This document shows positions 1 to 11,509 of a stretch of DNA of 37,976 bases, piece by piece (the stretch's first letter is position 1; every line of letters starts with the position of its first letter). This stretch comes from Gnetum montanum. Its lineage: Eukaryota; Streptophyta; Gnetopsida; Gnetales; Gnetaceae. Location of the stretch: positions 20,337 to 58,312 of the forward strand of contig MNCI01010440.1 of assembly GCA_015680685.1 (NCBI GenBank), in the 5' to 3' direction. A program made the translations under genes and the position numbers. The notes under the pieces are model-generated. The model searched no databases, had not been told where the DNA came from, and worked only from the letters and a program-made list of their open reading frames with translations.

Positions 1-1290
1 TCGTTCCCAGTGATTTGGAGGTAAATTAAGGGACTTCTAGGGTCAGAGAGTTTCCTAGGAAGGTGGCCCACCTTTATCCAGTCAGTGATGGTATGTGTTA
101 ACATAACCGTATGCGTTGAGCTCTATTGTTGGTTTGAAGGGAGCTCCGAAGCCTTTCTTGGTGGAGGAGTGGTCATAGACTCAACCGCTTGTGGTTGGGG
201 ATAAGGTAACCTTCGGGGTACCTGCCATTTCTTAAGTCTTGGGTTGAGTGCATACACCCCAGACTCTTGTAGATGTGAGATTATTGGGCAACATCCCTTA
301 GGATGGTCATATTGGCAGATCTCATATCCACCATCATTTTCTATATCAGAGTCCACAACCTCATTGGTGATAGTCATTTTTCCCTTAACCTTGCTACATG
401 CATGGTCTGAATCTCTCCTCTTTTTCTTATCATGTTCACTACTTTGCTCCTTAGACTCCTCTACTATTTTTAAAATAGTTTCAAATCTACTGTTTAAGGA
501 GTCCCATATTTGATCTACCTTAGCTGACACTTTGGTTGTTAACTTTTGAAGCGAAAAGGTTTTTCTATTCACCAACTCTTCAAGTGGTGAATCATCCTCT
601 TCCTCACAAAATTTTACTCCCCCCTTTCGGAGGGAAGGATCGTGGTTATACTCTTCCGTACTTTTTCTTTTCCATAGCTCTCCTTCTTTCTTATCTACTT
701 CCTCCAATAATCTATGAACTTCATGGGACCTAAGTTTAGATAATCTCTCTTGGGCATATGTCCCAAGGGTTCTCCTAGTTTCATGTCTTAGCCCATCTAC
801 GAGATGGCGTAGTTGATCCTGTTGTGCATAACCATGGCCCGGGCAACAATGTAACAATGCATAATATCATCCCATGGTAGTATCCAAGGGTTTGTGATTT
901 TCCTTCTTCCATCCCTGGATCTACTTATGCAAGTTGGACACTCTAGAGTACGTTTGGTATTTATCGTTAAACAATTCTAGCATCGTACTCCACCATCTAA
1001 TGCATTTCAGTTCTAAGGACCGGTACCAACTTTCTGCTTCTTTTATGAGTGTCCTAGGGAATAAATTTAACTTTTGTCACTTGTTTTCAATATTCTGCAA
1101 GGAACAGGCATCATGGAATGCCTGTTAGTGATTCTATGGATCAGCATTATATCCCCCCTCAAACCATGGAATATTGTTCATGTCTAGTCTCTTTATCCGG
1201 CTATCTTTCTGGTGCCTTGTAGGTATTCTCACAGCCTTCGTAATGTCTAACATACTCCAGGTTGCTAGTAGGAGTTCTTCATTGTCATTT

Positions 1291-1380
1291 CTTTCATGGT
1301 GTCTATGATGCCTATGCGGTTCCCTACTTTCCCTTCTTTCATGGTGTCTATGATGCCTATGCGGTTCCCTACTTTCCCTT
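1291..1380 (-). repeat. 45-bp in-frame tandem duplication in gag
   Basis: Two copies of a 45-bp unit start at 1291 and 1336, and a third partial match starts at 1381. Each adds 15 codons rich in Arg and His (HERRESREPHRHHRH). The sister copy at about 21550-21610 has one unit, so the array grew in this copy. Confidence 0.85.
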
Positions 1381-1937
1381 CTTTCATGCCTTGATTCCCT
1401 AAAATGCCCTCGTCCTTGCTCTCGACTCTCTCGTTGAGGTCTCTCATCTTGCTTATCCTTACCCTTATCCTCACGGTTGTGCTCTTTATGACTGCATCTT
1501 GATGTGGAAGGAGAGGCTGAATGATGCGATGAAGGGGAAGAAGAAGGGAAACCATCACCATGACGATGTTTCTTACCTTCTCTTTGGTGGCTATAGCCCC
1601 GATCATGATGACGATCAAAATGCTTACCCTTATCTTGCGCTTGTGTTCCCTCGGTGAACACTTGGTGTTTGTGGGAATCAAAACCAAGGTTTTGTATCGT
1701 AGAGTACAAGTTCTAATACCCCACCTCCTCACTATCATTAGGAGGAGGAACATCATTTCGTGGAGAACCTATTGAGATAGGTTCATCACCCTTAATTTCT
1801 CTTATGACGGGCGAAGCATTATGGAGGCCTTTTCCCTTCAATGATGTGTGGTGAATCTCCTGCCACAAGTCTCATTGACATTGCACTTCTGTGAGATGGT
1901 AGTCCCTCATGTTGTAATCGCATGCAACGTACTCAGC

Positions 1938-2107
1938 NAACTATTTCTTGTGTGATCCCTAGGTGGTGAAGTGTTTTTATGAGAAGAAGATGACATTGTT
2001 TATCTTGTCGGTGTGCTATTGACCNCCTCTCCATCATAGTTTTTTGTCTTGATGGAAGAAAAAGCTAAAGTTAGGTATATATTCATCATGATGAATATAT
2101 ACCACAN
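1938..2107. other. Single-N-bounded duplicated segments (probable assembly joins)
   Basis: N bases stand at 1938, 2025 and 2107. The piece 1939-2024 repeats 2219-2299; the first 52 bases are identical and the rest diverges. The piece 2026-2106 ends with about 60 bases that are repeated, with one difference, right after the N at 2107. Overlapping contig ends that were placed side by side without merging would give exactly this. A real duplication cannot be excluded from sequence alone. Confidence 0.7.
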
Positions 2108-2165
2108 GTCTTGATGGAAGAAAAAGCTAAAGTCAGGTATATATTCATCATGATGAATATATACC
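2074..2165 (-). other. Perfect 30-nt palindrome in 5' gag, present twice because of the local duplication
   Basis: Copies lie at 2074-2103 and 2136-2165. Each reads GGTATATATTCAT, CATG, ATGAATATATACC: a 13-bp stem with a self-complementary CATG loop. It codes for VVYIHHDEYIP of Gag. The sister element has the same hairpin at 20862-20891 with one compensating pair change. Confidence 0.75.
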
Positions 2166-2399
2166 ACACTAAATTGTTGAGGAACTGGCGGTTCTTGGTT
2201 ATGTATGTTGTGCTGCCAACTATTTCTTGTGTGATCCCTAGGTGGTGAAGTGTTTTTATGAGAAGAAGACATCTTAGTTTAGTTTGGTGTGCTATTGATC
2301 GTTGTTTAAATTTTCTTCTAATTAACCCCAAGGGTTCATTTAAGCTTCCCAATGATGTGGATGATTTCCTATGTTCTACTTAGCACACAAACAACTTAG

Positions 2400-2417
2400 T
2401 CCCCGGCAATGGTGCCA
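2400..2417 (-). promoter_or_regulatory. Primer binding site (tRNA-Asp type) of element A
   Basis: On the minus strand it reads TGGCACCATTGCCGGGGA, two mismatches from TGGCGCCGTTGCCGGGGA, the complement of the 3' end of plant tRNA-Asp. It lies one base after the LTR end (CTCATCA). Minus-strand DNA synthesis would start here. Confidence 0.8.
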
Positions 2418-2418
2418 A

Positions 2419-3213
2419 TGATGAGTGGCGAGGTACCCCTACACTCAACCATACGAATATGAGCATTACACATGCGATTTGGTCGAACTCCGCAAACTAA
2501 GTGCCTACATGCCTTATGGAACACCTAAGGTTAATCAATCATTGTCCTCCCAAGCTTACTTGTATTTGTCACGGTTGTATGGTTAAGTAAGCTTGAGGCA
2601 TGTGATTTTTATATCTTTTATGTTTTTATCGCCTATGCTAATGAGGGAAAGGGTGAAGGGACTAAGTAACTAACTTTAACTAACTAAGCCTTAATTACTC
2701 TAGCATCAGTATTTGTTTCCACTTGCCGTTTCACACCTTGAACCAATGCAACGTTGTTGGGTTTACCAAATGCTATTCGTTACTGGGATTACCAACCGTA
2801 ATGCATGTGCTCGAAGCGGTCATACTGAATGCACTTAACTATGAGAGTTGAGGGTTGAGAGAGATTAAGTTCTTAAGAAAGAAATGAAATAATTAATAAT
2901 AATTAAAGTCCTATTTAGCTTAGTCCATGCACTTCAAGGTTTATCCAAAAGTTCGTCTTTATTGTCGTACACAATCATATGCTCAGGTACAGAATTGCTC
3001 GAATTAAGATCCGTTCACTTTGGGACTCCTACTGTGGGCACATGGAAATTATTCTAACTCTAGAATNGCATCCTTTCCTGCGATATTGTGTATGCGATAT
3101 CGTAGCCTACCACCAGTTCTATAAATAAGAGGTGGCTCTCCCTTGNACAATATCGCAGGAAAGGATGTGATATCGCGTATGCGATATTGCATACGTTATA
3201 TCGCGTCCCATCA
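2419..3213 (-). repeat. 5' LTR of element A (795 bp)
   Basis: Begins TGATGGGACGCGATAT at 3213 and ends ...CTCATCA at 2419, so it has TG...CA ends and abuts the primer site. R/U5 matches 19880-20606 of the sister LTR. U3 carries the same GATATCGC-rich array. A 78-bp piece (3068-3145), which includes the TATA box and part of the array, is in the wrong orientation and bounded by N, so the promoter as written is probably an assembly error. Confidence 0.8.
3067..3168. other. Inverted N-bounded segment inside the LTR promoter
   Basis: Between the N bases at 3067 and 3146, the sequence (TATAAATA at 3120-3127) reads in plus orientation although the LTR is on the minus strand. Its first 22 bases (3068-3089) are the reverse complement of 3147-3168 with one difference. 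Flipping the segment restores co-linearity with 19745-19910. A misoriented gap-filling contig is the simplest explanation. Confidence 0.75.
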
Positions 3214-4022
3214 AAGTGATCGATATTCTTAAGTAGTGAATTGTGTAGTTGCAAGATTATTATCTTCTAAATCCATACTTGTGTTTTATCTATGTGTATG
3301 ACTAAGTATGGTCAAATCATAAGATGTATATTTTTATAATTTTTTTAAATATATTTTTTCTTCTAATGGTAAGGTGATTAAGGGAAGGTTGAATGATTAA
3401 TTATCTAACTAATCAACTAGTTCATTAACTAGCTACCCTAACATGAAGTATCCATTCCCACTTGCCATACACATCCCAAACTAGTATTAAACTAATGGGT
3501 TACTAAGTGGCTATTACTAGGCTTACCAAGTATGCACTAATGGGATTACCACTCATTAATATGTTATGCTTGAAGTGGTTGGACTCACATGTTTATGATT
3601 AATGATATTAACTACTTAATAACATAACTAGAAAGTGCATGGAAAGTAAAGTGTTGAACAAAAATAGTAAACTATTCTAACTACTTCAATCGATGTAGGA
3701 AATTTCAATTTTATTTTCATTCATGTCAATGCATTCAGGTATATAGGCACTTGAATAAAACATTTTACAATCTCATAAATCCGCACTGGGACACTCAAAG
3801 GAAAAATATTCTATCTTTGGAAGAAGAAAACTCAAAGGGTCCAACTAAGACTAAGACTGAAAAGTGTCATAAATGCAAGGAATGCATGCATTTATATAGG
3901 TAGTGATTGTGTTAGCATCGACATATTTGCATCAATGCATCTCATCATATGTTGATAGGGATACATCGATAGGGCTACACCAGTAGGCATGCATCAACAT
4001 AGCATATCATATTGACTATTCA
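3214..4022 (-). repeat. 3' LTR of element B, interrupted by element A
   Basis: It starts TGAATAGTCAATATG at 4022 directly after a polypurine tract. U3 holds repeated CATCGAT/GATGCAT words, a TATA box follows near 3895, and 3360-3830 aligns loosely with the R/U5 of the element A LTR (shared words such as CCACTTGCC, GGGATTACCA, ATTCAGGTA). The distal U5 end is missing at 3213/3214, where element A begins. Confidence 0.65.
3891..3899 (-). promoter_or_regulatory. TATA box of the element B LTR
   Basis: Minus-strand CTATATAAA about 125 bp after the LTR start, followed by GC-poor sequence; the position fits U3/R. Confidence 0.55.
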
Positions 4023-4036
4023 TAATACCCCCAAAA
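4023..4036 (-). promoter_or_regulatory. Polypurine tract of element B
   Basis: Minus-strand TTTTGGGGGTATTA directly before the LTR start (TGAATAG at 4022). It would be the plus-strand primer and marks this as a 3' LTR. Confidence 0.55.
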
Positions 4037-4199
4037 CTAACTAAAAACTTATCCTTGAGTTAACAAAAGTAGGATCGAACTTCTTACAAAATTTTGGAAA
4101 ATATGGAATTTATGAACAAAAAGATAGATTTACTCACTCTAACTAACTCTTAGTGTCAAATTGTACATTGTTATAAATAATGAATGTTCACTACAAAAA

Positions 4200-7100
4200 A
4201 AATTTGAACATTTTACAAAATGTTAGGATTTTCCTATAAAATTTTCAAAGACATGATAATCTCTCAAATAGTGCTTAGAGTGTGAGGCTCCTATGACTCT
4301 AATGGGACTTCGTCTCATCTCGCTACTACTGGAGGATAAGGTTAGCCTCATGTTGCCACTACTTTTGCCAGAAGATTGAAAGCATCTAGGAGTACTTTCA
4401 TTTTCTCTTCTTTGCTTTGTGGATTATAAATAATCCAAGTAGCTTCATTGATGTGGGCTAGTACAAAAATATCCTATAGGCATGGCATTGAAAGAAATAA
4501 TTCCTTCATGTTAACAAACTAGGCTACGAAGGTTTTACATTCTATGTCAAATGTCCTTACAAGGTTCTATAGCTCATGGTAATCATTCATCCTCTTTTCT
4601 AGGTTCTTAGCAATAGATTGTTAATCAATTAATCTACTTCAAAGAACTTCAACCTTCACATTGGCTATTTTTAACTTTTGATTTTTTTTTTCCTTATGGA
4701 GCTTGAATTTCACCTCATAGAGGTAGGAATTGGTCATCAGCTTCTCCAATTCTATCTTTGGCCTCCCTACTATTAGAATCATCAAGTTTTTGTAACGGAG
4801 TTTGATGAGCTTCATATACTGCATCATCTTTTTAATTTGCAACTCCTTTAGGCAAATTTGTACCTTCTTGTATGTATTCAATCCATCAAAGATGGGCTAT
4901 CATACATCACCTCTTTGTTGGAGCTGCTAGAGATCCTCATTTATCTTCATCTTTACTAACAAAATCTCCTTTTCATTGATCTTCTTGAGGAGTCTAACTT
5001 ATTTTATGTAATTATTCTTTACATGTTCAAACTTTAAGGATTCATTTTTCTAGGTGGCTATCTCAATTGTAGTCTTTTGGTGAAGAGCATAGACTTCCTA
5101 CATTGAGAGATTATAGTTTTTAGTTGCAAACCTTCTCAGCTCTATGTTCACCTTGATGAGTTGTTCCTACTATTGGCATACTAATTTGACCATTTTTTCC
5201 TTTTATTACTTAGCATTACGCAAGTGGTGATTGTCCTTTGTGAGGAAAAATTTGTCCTTTTGGACTTGTGACAGGTCCTTATCAGTGTTGAAAGTCATGG
5301 CTTCTGACATGGATGCGTTAAAGATTGCAACCTCCTTTGCATTCTTACCCTTCTGAAGTTTTAGTTAAAGCTATTAGAAAGCTTCATCCTTAGTAAGTTC
5401 AAGCTTAAGAATCATAGAGTTAGAGAGATAGGCTTACAACTCAGCAACTTCAATAGTAAACTGTTGAATTGCTACAATGGTCTACTTAATTTATGTGTTG
5501 ATGATTATTATTTTGTCCCTTGTCTCAAGCAGCTATCACTAATTTGCTGTAATGTTATCTAGAAGATTGAAGATCTTTGAAAGAGGTTAGCTAGCTCTAA
5601 CTAGTCTATCCAATACTTCCTTATGTTGGGAAGTGCTCATCTAGTTGTTCCCTACTCTTAAATATTCATAGATATTTATCATTATGGTAATGTTAGGTAC
5701 TAATATCATAGGAGCATTTAGAGGTTCAGCAACCCTATTAGCTAACACCTCTACTATTGTCTCCTGGCCTTTATGTTGCATGACTAGGATGGTAGCCTCC
5801 TTACCTTTCCTCAATATATTAGAGAAGGTCATGGCATTTTCTAAAATTTTAGCAAACATTTATCTAGAAATGGATACTATGTCCTTTTGAGCATTTTGAT
5901 TAGGCCTTGTGGGCACCTAGTTTTTCTGAGCTAAGAACAGTGGAATAATCTCACTATCCAACTAGCTGAATGTCCTTGTGACCTTTTTTAAATGACTCAT
6001 GGCTAGATGGTAAATGGATGGTTCTCCATCACCTACAAAAATTTGCTATTGTTGCAACTACTACTCCCTAAGTTTCCCTAGTCATTCAACAGTTGCAAGT
6101 ACCTCTGGCATAGTCTCTGGAGCTGCAAGTGGTAGTGGTGATGACTACTTCCCTTCTTACAACTTGGTTGTTGTCTTTTCCTTCATCATTTCCTACCATG
6201 ATGCAACAAGAGAATGGTAGATCATATATTTTGTGTAACAAGCTATTTCTTCCATTTTGCATAATTTTTGAATGAGACATGGAAAGGGGATGGTCTCCCT
6301 TCCCTTCTAATTTTCCTTGAAACATTTTTCTATCTTCAAGAAAATGAGCTAGAAACGGTTGACTAGGAACTTCTTGCTTAGGGTAGCACTGGCTCAGGTA
6401 GAAAAAGTAATGACTTTATTAGACCTCATTTTTGGGTTTAGGTGATGAGTTATGATTTTGAAGTATGCTCTCTCTCCCTTGGTGAGAGGTATGTACTCAT
6501 TGCAATCTACACCATACATCATTTCACACATTTTTTCTTCACCTCTAGGTTTGCCTGCATCAAAATTTCAACCAAGCTGGTCCTAGTGTCTAGTAACCCA
6601 AGGGCCTCTGCAATGGCCTCAACCAAGTAAAAGAAGGTGATTTCTTTGATTTTCACTAATGCATCTCCTTGTTAATTGTTCCAAAATAGGTAAGTCTCCC
6701 CCATATACCATTCCCCACTATTGGAGAGAATGGGTTAGATGAGAGACCCCTATAGTTATGTATGGACCTCCTCTAGTGCTAGCTCCAAGAAGGATTGAAA
6801 AAGAATGGAACTCTAAACCTCCTTAGTCCTAATCTTCTATAGGTAGGCCTCTATGAGAGTGACTTCTAAGCTAGGCCTTACCCTATAGACCTTATCCTAC
6901 CTAGACTAGCCTATTTCAGCAGTGGAAATCTAATGAATAAATTTCACTTCAATCTCTTCATAAAGGGATCTGGTGGCATGAATCAGTTTAGGTGCTTATT
7001 CTTGGTGCTATTGTGGTTGCTGCTATTGCTTCCTTCCTCCTCTAGGTTACTTCTCCCTAGCTTGTGAAGTTCCTCTTGCTTGTGATTCTCAGTTTGGTAT
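4200..7100 (-). pseudogene. Post-pol coiled-coil reading frame of element B, decayed
   Basis: After the pol end and a gap, the minus strand shows fragments of a long reading frame with stops and frame changes. Clear pieces are EAIAEALGLLDTRTSLVEIL (about 6630-6560), GDHPLSMSHSKIMQNGRN (about 6290-6240), and long Lys/Glu/Leu-rich coiled-coil stretches at about 5300-4640 (KDLSQVQKDKFFLTKDNHHL; KLMTNSYLYEVKFKLHKEKK). Position between integrase and the 3' LTR matches the extra open reading frame known in Athila- and Tat-type elements, often called env-like. No signal peptide or membrane segment was seen, so an envelope role is not supported. I do not recognise the family. Splice signals were not obvious here, unlike the antisense genes elsewhere in the window. 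Confidence 0.45.
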
Positions 7101-9040
7101 CATTTGTGAGCACAAACATAACCCCATGATTAGTTTTTTACTTTATAACCCTTAGTTATTTTGATACCTTTCTCAGTAGATTAGGTTATGTTTCATTTTT
7201 TAGTGTTAATAGTTTATCATTTCAATATATTTTTTATGATCTTAGATAGTTAGATTATTTTAATATTATTTTATTCTTAGCTATTAGATTTCATATGATG
7301 ATCTTAACCATTTATGATGATTGATTTTAATGGGTTAACCATGGGAAGTTAGAAAAAATCTAAAAAACAATTCCACCAAAAGCAAAGATTTATGTCCCCC
7401 ATGACATAGTGCATACCTCCAATAGCATGAGGATCAAAAAATAGGTGCAATCAAGTTAGTAGTTGAAGAGTTATGGTGCATGGAAGGTGCTTGGGCTTTG
7501 AAAAATTACAAAAAATCCTCTTGCTCATTTGGAAAATGATGCAAAATGATCTAAGTATTGTAAGAATTTATACTATTTTTACACTACATCAATAGAGATG
7601 CATCAACGTAGATATGTGTAGCTTAATTTTACATAGAAAGATGGAGGAATTTTGGACAAATTTTGGAATGATACAAGAGTCTAATGAAAGCCAAAAAGAT
7701 TCAAAATGATGGTAACAATATAGAAGAGCATGATGTTGGCTTAGGAAAGAAGGTTTGAGCATATTTAGATCAATATTAAGGTGCTAAAATAAACCAGAAT
7801 TGGATGTTTGAATGCAATTGGGAAGATCGATCACAAAATGGCCTAGGGATAGGGATTTTAACTTGAGAAAGATCAACGGGAATGTAAGTGGGTCCTTCCC
7901 AAAGTAGACTTATGTATTTGATGTCATTTCATATCCAAGAACCAACTATGTTAGGATTATATGATAATTATAACAAGTATATTAATTGTTCATGATGTGA
8001 GGTAGTGGGGTGTTAGGTTCTACATTGAGAATGATGGTAGAAAGAGAGAATGGTAGGTGATCTACATCTAGGTCACATGAGATCCTTTTGAAGTTTGTAA
8101 TTAGGATGATTTGATATCATCCCATTGTCAGTTAAGACCATGTTCATCCCACTCACAATGACTTCTTATTGACATATCCTTTCTCTTTGATTATCAGGAG
8201 TTCATGATAGCTCTCCCAAGGATAACCACCACTCTAGGAGTAGAAGAAAAGAAAAGAAGAAAGGAAGGAAATACCTTTGTTATATGGGTGTCTTCAGGCA
8301 TAGGTAATAGGTCTTGCTAGCTCCATAGCTAGTGCTTGTAGCCCATTATTTAGTCTAAGGGGTGTGCTTTGAATTTTTGTGTTGTTTTTTTTTTAACAGA
8401 AACCACATAATGTAAAGATGTGCTTTGTTTAATGATCAATAGTAGGAGTGGTAGGATGTCAATTGAGAAAAATTATAAAACTCAACAAAGAAGTTTGGAA
8501 GAGAATATGAAAAGTTCACTTAAGATCACATCCTTTTTCATTTCTTTTTTGTCTATTTTAAGTCTATTGGGTAGCAAGAGCATTAGTTACTTTTAGTTGC
8601 AATGTGAAAGAACCTCATGCTTCCAAGATGTAGAGCCTATGTGGAATAGATGGAATGGATGGATGTCATGGACCCACTGCCTAATATATGAGAAAATTAA
8701 CAATATGTTAATATAGGATATAATCTAGAGACAAAAAATTAGCCATCTAGCAAATCAATCATGACATTAATAGCTATATTCTTTAACTCCCAGTATTAAC
8801 AACAATAATGAAAAAATCAAAGATTCCCCATAAAACAAGATAAAATACTGAAAAAGAGGATGACACAAAAGGAAAAAGAAAATATATAAAATAATTGATA
8901 AAATAGTCACAAAAATAAAAAAACATATGAAAAGTGGTATAAAGCAAAAAGATGAAAAATAGGTTAGTCCTTACAAGATATTAGTATGGATGGCCAGCTT
9001 CCCCATGACTGAGTTAAGAGGAGGAGATCCAAAAAATAGA
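7100..9040 (-). other. Untranslated stretch of element B, no gene seen
   Basis: About 1.9 kb of AT-rich DNA without a supported reading frame lies between the pol end and the post-pol frame. The part at about 8540-8700 resembles the region after pol in element D (about 24370-24480), with shared words around CATCCATCCATT and GTAGAG. A 35-base homopurine run occurs at about 8233-8268. Confidence 0.5.
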
Positions 9041-10050
9041 GCATGCTTGTTTGGAGTTGTTAGTGTTGTTGGTTACTCTAGGTTCTAGGAATGGCTTCAC
9101 TTGTTGGATGTTGACTACTAGTCATTTTTCTAGGTGTGAAGCATGGTAGATGATCATGGCACCGATAAGAGAAGTTGCATGAATGATATAAGGCCCTTTC
9201 CATAATGTTTGGAATTTCATACATTATGGTACATGCATAAGATTCTAGTAAAGAACCTCATTGCTTGGTTAAAAGTTAACTCTTTATATTCATGCATCAT
9301 AATGTTGTTTGACATGTACCTTGTGCACTTCATTCATTGTAAGGGCTACTTGTCAATTGTCATCTAGCACATTTAATGTCATTAGGAATTTTGTTATGTT
9401 AGATCAAGGTCAAGGACAAGCTTAGAAGAAGTTAAGAGGTTACAAATCTCAGCTTGAATTGGAAGTTTAGGTATCTTTCTACACACCAACTCATAAGGAG
9501 AATACCCTATAGGAAGTTTCCAAGTGGATCGATAAGCCCATAGAGCATTGTTGAGTTTCATGCTCTAGTTCTTCCTATATTTTCTAATTGTATATGTTAG
9601 TATTCGGGTTATCTCCTTATTAGTAACTTTGGATTGACCATTAGCTTGGAAGTATTAGGGGGTTGTGAGTTTATGTTGCACCCCTAAGAATTGCATTAGC
9701 TTCTAAAATGTAGATCCTATAAAATGAGTTCCATTATTAGAAATAAATTCTCTTGGAACAACAAACCTATTTACCACATTTTATGGGATAAACTATGTTG
9801 TATCAGAAGATGAATAATTGTTTATGGCTATAGCTTCAACCCACTTAGTGTAGTAGCCAATAGCCATAATGATGTATGCCTTCCCATTGAGCATGGGAGT
9901 GATGGATTCCAAGAAGGTAATGCTCCATAGGTCAAATAGTTCTAGTGGTTGGATCCACTTGTAAGGTCTTTTCATTTAGGCTATCATTCCTCCATCTCAT
10001 TGGTAGTGTTTGCATAAATGTAAAAAACGGTGGGATCCCTAAAAATCATT
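9040..10050 (-). pseudogene. pol (IN): Integrase of element B, broken
   Basis: Minus-strand fragments follow the Ty3/gypsy integrase in order: LFDLWSITFLESITPMLNGK and AIGYYTKWVEA (about 9930-9830), REFISNNGTHFIGSTF (about 9760-9710), FQANGQSKVTNKEITRIL (about 9640-9590), LNNALWAYRSTW (about 9560-9530), then a C-terminal GPYIIH motif (about 9195) and the pol tail near 9050. The three acidic catalytic positions all look lost: the first Asp (usually W-x-IDF) reads Thr, the second (usually SDNG) reads Asn, and the Glu of the NGQ-x-E motif reads Lys. Several stops and frame changes add to this. No activity is possible; the lineage resembles Athila/Tat rather than chromovirus because no chromodomain was seen. 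Confidence 0.8.
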
Positions 10051-10314
10051 GATAAAAAGGAACCTACCATGAGGATCTTCATGGTTGTTCTCTTACTAGC
10101 ATAATGGCCCCAACAAAGACTTTCATGAGAATCTTAGAGGATCTACAGTTGATCAGCATTAGGCACACACCATTACACCAAGCCATTGATGCAAACATTT
10201 TAAAGGTTGCCTTGGATTTTGATGTAGTGTTTGGCTTGGTGAAGAAATTGTTGTTTCTTCTTGTTGTCCCATTCTTATGGAGCTTCTTAAGTGAGAAGAT
10301 TTAAGAGGAAATCA

Positions 10315-11500
10315 TCAGTTGGTATCCTTGGAAGTCTGAAAATCAATGGATTTAATAAATAAGATTTCATCTAAAATTTGATCAAATAAAGGATCCTCAT
10401 CCTCTTTGCTATCACATCGTAATTGAGATAAGTGGTCAGGAACTACATTCTTGGTTTCCTTCCTGCCCACCATTGTAAGGTTAAAATCATGTATCCACCA
10501 TATGAAATTGGGACCTATTGTTAGCTTGTTCATCAAAAAATGGATAACACTATGATTTGTGTGTACAAAGATTTTGTATCCAAGAACATAATGCTTGAAT
10601 TTTTTCATGGATTATACCACCACCATGAACTCCTTCTCAGTGGTGATATATTTCAGCTATACATCAACAATGCTTTTGCTTGCACAATGGATATAGTATG
10701 GACATTTTTTATCATCCAATTATGTGAGCACCACTCCCATTTCATAATTAGATGCATTTTTCATGATGTGGAAAGGTTGAAGTAATTTTGAGCACATAGA
10801 ATAGGAGTTTCTATGAGCTTTTTCTTTAATTTTTGGAATGCATGCTCAAATTTCATGGATTAGTCAAAGGATGTATCCTCCTTGATTAACTTCACTAGTG
10901 GCTTAGCAAGTTTGGAGAAGTTCTAAGTAAAGTGTTGATAGTAACTAGTGTATCCAAGGAATGACCTTATGTCTTTTACTGTTTTAGGTTATCTGGTGAT
11001 TCCTTGGATGACTCATACTTTCTTTAGGTCCATATTAATATCTTTCTGGAATTATATACCCCAAGACTATGCCCTATTTGATCATCAAATGGTTTTTCTA
11101 CCAATTGAGGCTTAATTTTATCTCTAAGTAGCATTTTAGCACTTGCTTGAGATGGTCCAAAGCTTGCTTAAAATTGGTATCATAAGTGGAGAAATCATCC
11201 ATGAAGACCTCCACTTTGCTACCAATTTCCTACTAAAAAAATGCTAAGCACCAAGTATTAGAAGTAGCATGGGCATTGTAAAGACCAAAGGGCATTTTTT
11301 GTATGCAAAAGTCCCTCAAGGATGTATGAAGGGTATTTTGGCTTGGTCCTCTAATGCTATCTAGGTTTGGTCATAGCCATTATAACCATCTAGAAAATTA
11401 TAGTAGTCATGCTTTACAATAGTATCCAACACTTTGCCCATAAATTATAATAGAAATTGAAACACCGTCAAGAAAATGCATGTTGCAAACTATTTGGCAT
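10315..11500 (-). pseudogene. pol (RT-RH): Reverse transcriptase and RNase H of element B, broken
   Basis: RT fragments run from about 11490 to 10880: FLDGYNGYDQT, KCPLVFTMPMLLLILGA and VEVFMDDFSTYDTNFKQALD. The FMDD box, the plant gypsy form of the YxDD active site, lies at 11195-11206. RNase H follows (10800-10400) with ITTEKEFMVVV, MKKFKHYVLGYKIFVHTNHS and VVPDHLSQL; the usual TDH reads TNH, and ADHLSRL reads PDHLSQL. The fingers part before FLDG is absent, so the copy is 5' truncated near 11500. Stops are frequent. The DHLSQL end followed by an acidic linker is the normal Athila/Tat-like arrangement. Confidence 0.85.
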
Positions 11501-11509
11501 CATAAATTT

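Larger units (their letters stand above)
1..2272 (-). pseudogene. gag: gag (start of gag-protease polyprotein), broken
   Basis: The start ATG is at 2272-2270 (MSSSHKNTSPP...), matching the start at 20752 in the sister copy. After an N-terminal part comes an Arg/Ser/His-rich stretch (about 1690-1270), then a Retrotrans_gag (capsid) domain at about 1130-780 with the FPRTLIKEAESWYRSLE-type motif, then a charged region and a remnant of a zinc knuckle near 275 (YEICQYDHPKGCC). Breaks: a stop at 1134-1136, several stops inside the capsid domain, a stop at 123-125, and N-bounded duplicated segments in the first 350 bases. Compared with the sister copy it lacks 477 bp (159 codons) at about 195-197. 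The frame after the last stop still reads like Gag-protease linker up to base 1. Role: particle protein. No functional product is expected. Confidence 0.8.
1..3213 (-). mobile_element. Element A: young Ty3/gypsy LTR retrotransposon, 5' part only
   Basis: Read on the minus strand this is LTR (3213-2419), primer binding site, a leader, then gag running off the left edge of the window. The same order and a clearly similar sequence recur on the plus strand at 19745-23400, so the two are copies of one family. The primer site matches the 3' end of tRNA-Asp, as known for Athila-type plant elements, but no RT from this family is visible to confirm the lineage. The LTR keeps CpG dinucleotides that the flanking old DNA has lost, which suggests a later insertion. 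It sits inside an older LTR (see 3214-4022). The 3' half and 3' LTR lie outside the window. Confidence 0.8.
3214..11500 (-). mobile_element. Element B: old Ty3/gypsy element (pol, post-pol ORF, 3' LTR), 5' truncated
   Basis: In minus orientation the order is RT, RNase H, integrase, an untranslated stretch, a coiled-coil reading frame, polypurine tract, 3' LTR. The LTR R/U5 part is a diverged relative of the element A LTR. The end of pol is also related to element D: FWIS followed by SHGE/SHGG occurs near 9050 here and near 24070 there. CpG is almost absent and stops are frequent, so the copy is old. Gag, protease and the first part of RT are not visible beyond about 11500, where unrelated plus-strand element sequence begins. 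Confidence 0.7.

Noticed and set aside
244-733. Plus-strand frames opposite gag of element A
   Set aside because: They are the complement of a well-supported gag coding region.
4639-4881. Coiled-coil frame as an envelope protein
   Set aside because: The position is env-like, but no signal peptide, membrane segment or cleavage site is visible.
8233-8268. Homopurine run as a plus-strand polypurine tract
   Set aside because: No LTR-like TG start or LTR similarity follows; the surrounding element is on the minus strand.
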